Assembly: GCA_038230975.1 (NCBI GenBank)
Contig: JBBRMF010000191.1
Coordinates: 1 to 10,215 of the forward strand
Source: JANXVV01 sp038230975
GTDB taxonomy: Bacteria; Planctomycetota; Phycisphaerae; Tepidisphaerales; Tepidisphaeraceae
Direction of reading: 5' to 3'
DNA length: 10,215 nt
The position numbers and the translations under genes are program-made. This document shows, one piece after another, positions 5,552-10,215 of the stretch (position 1 is the first letter of the stretch; each line of letters opens with the position of its first letter). Below the pieces are notes generated by a model that saw only the letters and a list, made by a program, of their open reading frames with translations, was not told the origin of the DNA and did not search any database.

Positions 5552-6036
5552 ATGGATGCAGAGTGCAAAACAGCGATGTCGATCATACGGAACTCAATCC
5601 GTCGCGTATTAGTGCCGCTCGGATTTTCGAGAATTAACTTGCACTGGCGAAGACGCCACGATCAGGTGCTGCAGCAGTTTTCAGTTGTGAGTATGCGTGT
5701 GGGCGTTCGGTATCGACCCGAATGGGGATTGAATGTTCTGAGTGGCTGTAAGGCTTTATCGCCGGCTGCGCACAAGCTACATGCTCGCTGGATATTCGAA
5801 CAAAGCGTCGGCGGCGTGCAAAAAAAAATGAAGTATTTCGACGCATTTCAGTTGAATTGCTGTATGGAGGCGGTTGAGCGTGAAAAACGGGTCGAGTCGC
5901 TGGTCAGGAATATGTCGTTCCGTGTTTCAAGGCCGTCACGACGGAAGCAGCCGTGCGTAAAATGATGGGGAACTGGAAGTTTCCGCAGCGCGCGCCGTGT
6001 TATTGTGATCTTCCAGTAGCGTGGTGGCCGAAGTGA
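5552..6036 (+). pseudogene. DUF4304-like gene interrupted by one frameshift
   Basis: ATG 5552 has a good ribosome site (GAGGGT, 5540-5545, 6-nt spacer). The open frame runs 137 residues to 5965, but its last 30 residues (RNMSFRVSRPSRRKQPCVK) are Arg-rich and unlike the rest. From about 5884 another phase is open to TGA 6034-6036 and reads QEYVVPCFKAVTTEAAV, then RKMMGNWKFPQ. Adding one base within CTGGTCAGG (about 5899-5907) joins ERVESLV-type helix sequence smoothly to QEYVVPCF. The rebuilt protein has about 161 residues. It resembles DUF4304: the IIRNSIRRVLVPLGFSRINL start, a WRRR segment, FSVVSMRVGVRYRPEWGLN strands, and a C-terminal YVVPCF helix. The family assignment is by eye and moderate. 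Function unknown, though such genes often sit in immunity or toxin-related clusters. An A9 run at 5820-5828 is a second slippage-prone spot. Repeat C begins 9 nt after the rebuilt stop, which supports 6036 as the true gene end. Confidence 0.6.
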
Positions 6037-6045
6037 ACGAGTGAG

Positions 6046-6074
6046 ATTCCGTCCGCTAAAGCGGACCCTACAAA
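6046..6074. repeat. Palindromic repeat family C, copy 1
   Basis: GTCCGC TAAA GCGGAC (6051-6066) is a perfect 6-bp hairpin with a 4-nt loop, inside a 29-nt unit that on the minus strand begins TTTGTAGGGTCCGC and ends GCGGACGGAAT. It matches 9427-9455 at 24 of 29 positions. It begins 9 nt after the rebuilt stop of the DUF4304-like gene and 62 nt before nadA ends its upstream gap. Similar GTAGGGTCCGCTTTAGCGGA phrases recur between genes in planctomycete genomes in my recall. Confidence 0.65.
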
Positions 6075-6136
6075 GAGCTTGATGTCAACCGGGTCGCTGC
6101 GGGCTACAATTCAGGGGTCGATTTAACGAGGACATC

Positions 6137-7306
6137 ATGGCATTGGTTTGGCAACAACCGCTTCCTGAAATTTATCCGCAACTGTCGGAGCCGGAGTTGA
6201 GGCTGCGGATTGAGTCGGCGCGGGAGGCGCTCGGGCGGCGGCTGGTGATTCTGGGGCATCACTATCAGCAGGATGCGATTGTGGATTTTGCGAATTTTAC
6301 GGGGGACAGCTTTGAGCTCTCGCGGAAGGCGGCGGATCAGGTGGGGGCAGAGTTTGTGGTGTTTTGCGGAGTGCATTTCATGGCGGAGTCGGCGGATATC
6401 TTGACGCCGGAGAAGGTGCATGTGATTCTGCCCGACCTTGGGGCGGGATGCTCGATGGCGGATATGGCGAACCTCGATCAGACGCTGGAGTGCTGGGCAC
6501 AACTGGCCGAAACGTGCCCGGGGCAGACGATCGTGCCGGTGACTTACATGAACAGTTCGGCGGCGATCAAGGCGTTTGTCGGCGAGCATGGCGGCGCGGT
6601 CTGCACGAGCAGCAATTGCCGGAATGTGCTGGAGTGGGCGCTCGCGCAAGGCTCACTGGGACATTCGCAGCGTAAGCCGAAGGTGTTGTTTTTCCCGGAT
6701 CAACATCTGGGTCGGAACACGGCTTATTCGATGGGGTATCCATTGGATAAAATGGTGCTGTGGGATCCGAAGCAGGATCTAGGCGGCAACACGGCGGAGC
6801 AGATTCGGGAGGCGGATTTTATTTTGTGGAAAGGGCATTGCTCGGTGCATCAGTTGTTTCGGCCGGAACATGTGGATCAGGCGCGGGCGGAGCATCCGGG
6901 GATGAAGGTGATTGTGCATCCGGAGTGTCGGTGGGAAGTGGTGCAGAAAGCGGATATTGCGGGCAGCACGGCTCATATCGTGAAGGTGATCGAAGCCGCC
7001 CCACCGGGGAGCCAATGGGCCGTCGGGACGGAAGTACACCTGGTGCATCGACTGAAGCAGCGGTTTCCGGAGCAGAAGATTATCGTGTTGAGTGAGTGTC
7101 AATGTCTGTGCACGACGATGTATCGAATTGATTTGCCGCACCTTTGCTGGGTGTTGGAGAATTTGATCGAGGGTCGGGTGGTGAATGAGATCAAGGTGGA
7201 TGCGCACACGCGGAAGTGGGCGATTGTGGCGTTGGAGCGGATGCTGGCGATAAAGGGGACAGGGGTGGGGACGAAGACGGATCGGGCGGTGGCGACGGTG
7301 GATTGA
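6137..7306 (+). CDS. nadA: Quinolinate synthase NadA
   Basis: The product has 389 residues, start ATG 6137 with GAGG five bases upstream. NadA condenses iminoaspartate with dihydroxyacetone phosphate to quinolinate in de novo NAD synthesis, using a cytoplasmic [4Fe-4S] cluster held by three cysteines. Visible landmarks are VILGHHYQQDAIVDFANFTG (37-56, substrate-binding His-His-Tyr), FCGVHFMAESA (76-86), PDLGAGCSMADM (first cluster Cys, C105), PVTYMNSSAAIKA (134 on), TSSN (157-160), FFPDQHLGRNTA (185-196), VHPEC (second Cys, C264) and CQCLCTTMYRI (third Cys, C323 or C325). All three repeats of the NadA fold are present. The total is somewhat longer than the roughly 300-350 residues of many bacterial NadA proteins, as in other members with this C-terminus. 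nadB and nadC, its usual pathway partners, are not adjacent, so it appears monocistronic. G-ending codons dominate. Confidence 0.97.
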   Translation: MALVWQQPLPEIYPQLSEPELRLRIESAREALGRRLVILGHHYQQDAIVDFANFTGDSFELSRKAADQVGAEFVVFCGVHFMAESADILTPEKVHVILPDLGAGCSMADMANLDQTLECWAQLAETCPGQTIVPVTYMNSSAAIKAFVGEHGGAVCTSSNCRNVLEWALAQGSLGHSQRKPKVLFFPDQHLGRNTAYSMGYPLDKMVLWDPKQDLGGNTAEQIREADFILWKGHCSVHQLFRPEHVDQARAEHPGMKVIVHPECRWEVVQKADIAGSTAHIVKVIEAAPPGSQWAVGTEVHLVHRLKQRFPEQKIIVLSECQCLCTTMYRIDLPHLCWVLENLIEGRVVNEIKVDAHTRKWAIVALERMLAIKGTGVGTKTDRAVATVD

Positions 7307-7325
7307 GTCTTGAAGAGGATGGATC

Positions 7326-7358
7326 ACCACGAAGGCGCGAAGAGCACGAAGGAATTTT
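7326..7358 (+). repeat. Purine-rich short tandem repeat (family D), CACGAAGG units
   Basis: CACGAAGG occurs at 7328 and 7345, 17 nt apart, with GCGCGAAGAG between. This is the same 17-nt period as in the copy at 4411-4461, and the units align with it at about 12 of 17 positions. It lies in the 116-nt gap between the convergent nadA and oxidoreductase genes, directly followed by a repeat B copy. Confidence 0.55.
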
Positions 7359-7360
7359 GG

Positions 7361-7395
7361 AAAAGAAATGCGTCCCTTCGGCGGTGCGGCTAAAT
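7361..7395. repeat. Palindromic repeat family B, copy 2 (single arm)
   Basis: The 35-nt segment containing AAATGCGTCCCTTCGGC and ending GCGGCTAAAT matches the right arm and flank of copy 1 at 26 of 35 positions. It also resembles the reverse complement of the left arm (CCTTCGGC...GCTAAA). Only one arm is evident, so it no longer forms the long hairpin. It lies 27 nt downstream of the stop of the minus-strand oxidoreductase gene and 54 nt after nadA. Confidence 0.55.
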
Positions 7396-7422
7396 GGGGT
7401 AGTAATGCTTCGAATTCAGGGA

Positions 7423-8478
7423 TTAAAACAGTCCTACGCCGGCGCGGTGGTAGATGAGGTTTAGCACGCGGGTGACTTTGCGATATTCTTCGCCGGTGAC
7501 TTGGGGGGGGCGGCCTCCGCGGATGGCGAGGGCGAAATCTCTGATGTTTTCGAGGTGGCCCTGGAGGTTCATGGCTAACGGATCGTTGGAGCGGTTTTCT
7601 TGCGGGGTGGTGGGGATACTTTCAGTGGTGGAGCTATCTTCGAAGGGACGGGTGGTTTTGAAGTAGGTGAGGTCATCGCCTTTGAATTGGGCGCTGCCTT
7701 CGGTGCCGCAGATGAGCAGGCGCTGGGGGAGGCCATCGTAGGCGAGGGTGGTGCCGATGACGGTGGCGAGCGCGCCGCTGGTGAGGCGCGCGGTGGCGAC
7801 GGCGACGGTTTCGGCTTCGATGGATCGACCTTTGCCGCAATCGCAGGTGGCGCTGAGAATGTCGACGGCGTCACCGGCAAGCCAGAGCATGCGGTCGATC
7901 ATGTGGGGCGATTGGTTGGAGAGAACCCCGCCGTCGAGTGCCCAGGTGCCTCGCCATTTTCCGCTGTCGTAGTAGGCTTGCGAGCGATACCAGGGGGTTT
8001 CGCAGTGGGCCAGGACAATGTCACCGAAGTAGCCTTGTTCGATGGCGCGTTTTACTTTTTTCGGGTCGGGGGCGAAGCGCTGCTGGAAGATGCCGCCAAG
8101 GGTGACGCCATTTTCTTTGGCGGTGGCGATGGCGAGATCAGCCTTGGCGAGTTTCAGGTCGAGGGGTTTTTCACAGAGGATATGTTTTTTGGCTTTGGCG
8201 ATGGCGATGGCCTGATCACCGTGCAGGCCACTGGGGGAGGTGATGGTGACGGCGTCGATGTCGTCGCGATGCAGCAGTTCATCGAGTGAGGCAACGGCGG
8301 TGATGTTCCAGGTTTCGGCAAATTTGGTTCGCTGGGTAAGGTTTGGATCGGCACCGGCAACGAGTTGGGCGACGCCTTCCTGTTGCAGGATTCGCAGGCA
8401 TTGGGCGTGCAGGCCGGCGATACCGCCGCAGCCGACGATTCCGAAACGAAGGGGATTGGGCGGCGCGGTGGATGACAT
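7423..8478 (-). CDS. Gfo/Idh/MocA family NAD(P)-dependent oxidoreductase
   Basis: The product has 351 residues from ATG 8478. ATG 8529 and TTG 8559 are in frame but would add a low-complexity N-terminus overlapping repeat A, and none of the three has a clear ribosome site. The Rossmann domain starts LRFGIVGCGGIAGLH (10-24, GxGxxG), with acidic D44 at the end of the second strand. TSPSGLH (80-86) and CEKPLDL (102-108, with the Lys of the EKP motif) follow. The C-terminal domain has GGIFQQRFAP (128-137), KWRGTWALDGGVLSNQSPH (174 on) and MIDRMLWLAG, giving the D182 and H192 positions typical of sugar dehydrogenases in the family. No signal peptide, so cytoplasmic. These enzymes oxidise or reduce sugars, inositols and their amino or acid derivatives; the substrate is not inferable. 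Convergent with nadA and divergent from the exported HExxH protein. Confidence 0.92.
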   Translation of the reverse strand: MSSTAPPNPLRFGIVGCGGIAGLHAQCLRILQQEGVAQLVAGADPNLTQRTKFAETWNITAVASLDELLHRDDIDAVTITSPSGLHGDQAIAIAKAKKHILCEKPLDLKLAKADLAIATAKENGVTLGGIFQQRFAPDPKKVKRAIEQGYFGDIVLAHCETPWYRSQAYYDSGKWRGTWALDGGVLSNQSPHMIDRMLWLAGDAVDILSATCDCGKGRSIEAETVAVATARLTSGALATVIGTTLAYDGLPQRLLICGTEGSAQFKGDDLTYFKTTRPFEDSSTTESIPTTPQENRSNDPLAMNLQGHLENIRDFALAIRGGRPPQVTGEEYRKVTRVLNLIYHRAGVGLF

Positions 8479-8545
8479 GGGGGCATGGTAGCGAAAATTG
8501 GGGGGCGTGGTCAAAGAGGGGAAGGACATGGGACTTGCGCCGCTC

Positions 8546-8574
8546 GACACGGTTCGCAAGGGAACCGGCTAAAT
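8546..8574. repeat. Palindromic repeat family A, copy 2 (short form)
   Basis: The reverse complement of this segment begins ATTTAGCCGGTTCCC and ends GCGAACCGTGTC, matching 641-670 at about 24 of 30 positions with one gap. It folds as CGGTTC (8550-8555) with GAACCG (8562-8567). It sits in the 197-nt gap between the divergent oxidoreductase and HExxH genes. Unlike the other repeat copies it is not near a stop codon. The rest of that gap shows no further structure to me. Confidence 0.55.
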
Positions 8575-8675
8575 AAGTCGACAGAACGCGGGGACCGGAG
8601 GGTGCAACCGTTTGGGGTGGGGCGCATGGAGAGGGTGGTAGTTCCACTTGTAATTGGCTTGACTCTGGAGGATTG

Positions 8676-9419
8676 GTGAAATCAGTTTTTTTCTTGACTC
8701 TGTTATTGGCGGCATCATTCGTTAGAGCGGAGACGCCGACTTCTAAACCGGCGACGAGTGCGAGCACTCAGCCGACGACTCAGCCGCGAATGCTAATTAA
8801 AGTTTCTTCGCCGGCGGTTGCGCCAGAGACTTCACCATTGGTCATCCTTCTGGATGTGAATGATGCGCCGGAAGTGAAGGAATGGGCGCTGTCGGCGGCG
8901 AACTACGCGATAAAATGGCATCCAGAGATTTGCAAAAAACTTCCGACGGACGGATTTTCAGCACCGAGAGAGGTGACGATTCATTTCAAAGTGATGAATG
9001 GCGTTGCGTATACGACGGGGCGAACGATCAGTGTGTCGGTGGCGTGGATCAAAAAGCATCCGGAGGATCTGGGGATGATTGCCCATGAACTGACGCATGT
9101 GATTCAGCATTACACGCGAGGGGAGAAGCCGGGCTGGTTGGTGGAGGGGATTGCGGACTACATTCGGTATTACATTGTTGAGCCGGGGACGAAGCAGGGA
9201 GGGTTTAATCCGGAGCGGGGATACAAAGGCGGCTACAACCCGGCGGCGGGGATGCTGAACTGGCTGGAAACGGAACATCCGGGGATCGTGGTGAAATTGA
9301 ACACGTTGCTGCGCGAAGGAAAATATACCGGGGAGCAGTTTAAGGAATTGGCGGGTGGGGATCCGGATACGGAGTGGGAGGCGTTCAAGGAGACATTGAA
9401 GGCGAAGGCGAAGGAATAG
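8676..9419 (+). CDS. Exported HExxH protein of the basic secretory protein (BSP) type, putative metallopeptidase
   Basis: GTG 8676 is preferred because GGAGG (8667-8671) lies four bases upstream; the TTG at 8673 is too close to it. The product is 247 residues. Residues 1-18 form a signal peptide ending VRA, followed by a Thr/Pro/Gln/Ser linker (TSKPATSASTQPTTQP, 22-37) like those of many exported planctomycete proteins. The core has VILLDVNDAPEVKEWA (56-71), TTGRTISVSVAWI (113-125), then IAHELTHVIQHY (135-146) with H137, E138 and H141 as a zinc HExxH motif, and GWLVEGIADYIRY (153-165) with the EGxADY element that follows it in the plant basic secretory protein family. The order and spacing match that family, which is proposed to include metallopeptidases. 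GYNPAAGMLNWLE follows, and the C-terminus is a Lys-rich helix. It would act outside the cytoplasm; target unknown. Repeat C starts 7 nt after the stop. Confidence 0.85.
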   Translation: MKSVFFLTLLLAASFVRAETPTSKPATSASTQPTTQPRMLIKVSSPAVAPETSPLVILLDVNDAPEVKEWALSAANYAIKWHPEICKKLPTDGFSAPREVTIHFKVMNGVAYTTGRTISVSVAWIKKHPEDLGMIAHELTHVIQHYTRGEKPGWLVEGIADYIRYYIVEPGTKQGGFNPERGYKGGYNPAAGMLNWLETEHPGIVVKLNTLLREGKYTGEQFKELAGGDPDTEWEAFKETLKAKAKE

Positions 9420-9426
9420 AGTGGTT

Positions 9427-9455
9427 TTTGTAGCGTTCGCTTTCGCGAGCGGAAT
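9427..9455. repeat. Palindromic repeat family C, copy 2
   Basis: The unit begins TTTGTAGCGTTCGC and ends GCGAGCGGAAT. GTTCGC pairs with GCGAGC (one G-T wobble) around TTTC. Compared with copy 1, a C-G pair of the stem is replaced by T-A, so both sides changed together. It starts 7 nt after the stop of the HExxH gene. Without a following T-tract it is not a classical terminator. Confidence 0.65.
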
Positions 9456-9540
9456 GTTTCCACTTTGGGTACCATTGCGTCCACTTAGCATCGGTTGCCA
9501 GACCGTGCTCTCCAGTTTCTTCCTGAGCATCCTCCAACTG

Positions 9541-9563
9541 GCGCGGCGATAATATCACCGCGC
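9541..9563. promoter_or_regulatory. Palindrome upstream of the prepilin-like gene
   Basis: GCGCGGCGAT AAT ATCACCGCGC is a near-perfect inverted repeat: six G/C pairs, one C-A mismatch and three A/T pairs around a 3-nt loop. It lies 26 nt before the ATG at 9590. The position and symmetry fit an operator or a 5'-leader hairpin; no T-tract follows it. The rest of the 170-nt gap contains repeat C and nothing else recognisable. Confidence 0.35.
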
Positions 9564-9589
9564 ACGATCATTTGATCTCGTTCTGGAGT

Positions 9590-10192
9590 ATGGATATCAG
9601 TCTACCACAACACCGAAACCCTAACAGCATTCGTGGGTTCACTTTGATCGAGTTGCTGGTGGTCATCGGGATCATCGCCGTGCTCATGGCGATCCTGCTG
9701 CCGGTTCTTTCGCGGGTACGTCGCGAGGCCCAGAAAGTCTCCTGTCTATCAAATGTTCGACAATGGGTTCAAGCCTTCACGATGTACGTCAACGACAGTA
9801 AGAACAGAAGTGTCCCCTTTTCGTTCAGCCACGAAAGTTCGTGGGTGGCATCGTTTCGATCGAATCTAAGTCTCCCCGACGAGATTCATCTTTGCCCGAC
9901 GGTCCAGGATGATTTCAGCCCTGATTTCGGAAACGCGACGCAGTCCTGGACGCTCACGCTGAAGTTGCCGACGGGCGAAATGAAGATTCATGGAAGCTAT
10001 GGATTCAACGGCTGGATAATGGCCCGCGATGCGTTCGGCCAGGGAATCGATCAATTCAGGCGTGGACCCGCCCAACGGCAAGTTTTCCCCTGGTCCAGGG
10101 TCCGTCGATTTATCTCCCGCCGCGGAATATCACGATTCGGCCGGCACTTTCCAGTCGGGCTGAAGTTTTCAGGTTCCGCCGGCGGGAGATGA
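9590..10192 (+). CDS. Prepilin-type N-terminal cleavage/methylation domain protein; C-terminus suspect
   Basis: From ATG 9590 the product has 200 residues (a TTG at 9572 would add six; GGAG lies only one base before the ATG, so the start is uncertain). The leader MDISLPQHRNPNSIRG ends in Gly before FTLIELLVVIGIIAVLMAI. Cleavage by prepilin peptidase at G16/F17 and Glu at mature position 5 are canonical for type IV pilin/type II pseudopilin-like proteins. The hydrophobic helix (17-37) anchors it in the membrane. LPVLSRVRREAQKVSCLSNVRQWVQAF (37 on) is the pattern of the large planctomycete pilin-like family. GSYGFNGWI (about 141-149) also fits. The last 44 residues contain 11 Arg and lack the usual C-terminal DGHV-type segment of that family, so a frameshift after about 10050 or a divergent tail is likely. 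No other pilus gene is in view. Confidence 0.8.
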   Translation: MDISLPQHRNPNSIRGFTLIELLVVIGIIAVLMAILLPVLSRVRREAQKVSCLSNVRQWVQAFTMYVNDSKNRSVPFSFSHESSWVASFRSNLSLPDEIHLCPTVQDDFSPDFGNATQSWTLTLKLPTGEMKIHGSYGFNGWIMARDAFGQGIDQFRRGPAQRQVFPWSRVRRFISRRGISRFGRHFPVGLKFSGSAGGR

Positions 10193-10215
10193 CGCGCGCC
10201 GTTGCCCGCAGTTGG

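Noticed and set aside
6104..7330. Long minus-strand frames under nadA
   Set aside because: nadA is certain on the + strand; these are shadows of its G-rich codon use.
7600..8289. 229-codon + strand frame opposite the oxidoreductase gene
   Set aside because: Its Gly/Asp-rich composition is the reverse of the oxidoreductase codons. The minus strand carries the conserved Rossmann and EKP motifs.
8958..9530. 190-codon minus-strand frame across the HExxH gene and repeat C
   Set aside because: Antisense to a gene with a clear family pattern. Its start has a ribosome-like GGAGG touching the ATG, and its N-terminal part translates the repeat.

Overview
The window looks like a chromosomal segment of a Planctomycetota bacterium, possibly a Phycisphaerae/Tepidisphaerales-type lineage. 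This is inferred from gene content, not from a marker gene. The pointers are two exported ThuA-domain proteins, an exported SMP-30-like beta-propeller, a Gfo/Idh/MocA oxidoreductase, a DUF4058 gene, a prepilin-type protein with the FTLIELLVVIGIIAVL leader, and a Thr/Pro/Gln-rich linker after a signal peptide. There is no CRISPR array, rRNA or tRNA, and no transposase gene that I can recognise.

Layout. Positions 1-1470 are accessory. There is a strong stem-loop with a T-tract (5-90) and about 220 nt without a convincing gene. A ribbon-helix-helix-like antitoxin (313-600) follows, with no recognisable toxin after it. Next are a palindromic repeat, a 24-residue Lys-rich minus-strand gene (725-799), a small basic minus-strand ORF whose 5' end may be frameshifted, and a minus-strand small membrane protein (1140-1463). 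Positions 1625-3533 hold a probable two-gene + strand unit, ThuA then SMP-30-like, both with signal peptides. Positions 3578-4391 are a DUF4058 gene broken by an in-frame TAA and a one-base frameshift. A second exported ThuA protein follows (4529-5257). A DUF4304-like gene (5552-6036) is broken by one frameshift. nadA, quinolinate synthase, is intact (6137-7306). A Gfo/Idh/MocA oxidoreductase on the minus strand converges on nadA (7423-8478). An exported HExxH protein of the basic-secretory-protein type (8676-9419) and a prepilin-like protein (9590-10192) close the window.

How the parts fit. The exported ThuA, SMP-30 and ThuA proteins, with the nearby Gfo/Idh/MocA enzyme, fit the carbohydrate or sugar-acid catabolism seen in planctomycetes, but no substrate can be read from the sequence. 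nadA is housekeeping NAD synthesis and has no nadB or nadC beside it.

The less expected content is between the genes. Three short palindromic repeat families each occur twice here (A: 641-714 and 8546-8574; B: 2505-2580 and 7361-7395; C: 6046-6074 and 9427-9455). Five of the six copies lie within about 30 nt downstream of a stop codon, and the two C copies differ by a compensatory base-pair change. Three purine-rich short tandem repeats form a fourth group (4411-4461, 5297-5333, 7326-7358). The + strand is C-rich from about 0.8 to 4.1 kb and G-rich from about 4.15 to 9.4 kb, whichever strand the genes are on. The switch falls inside the broken DUF4058 gene. I see no clear new multi-gene system; the repeats, the tiny gene and the skew breakpoint are the most worthwhile leads.
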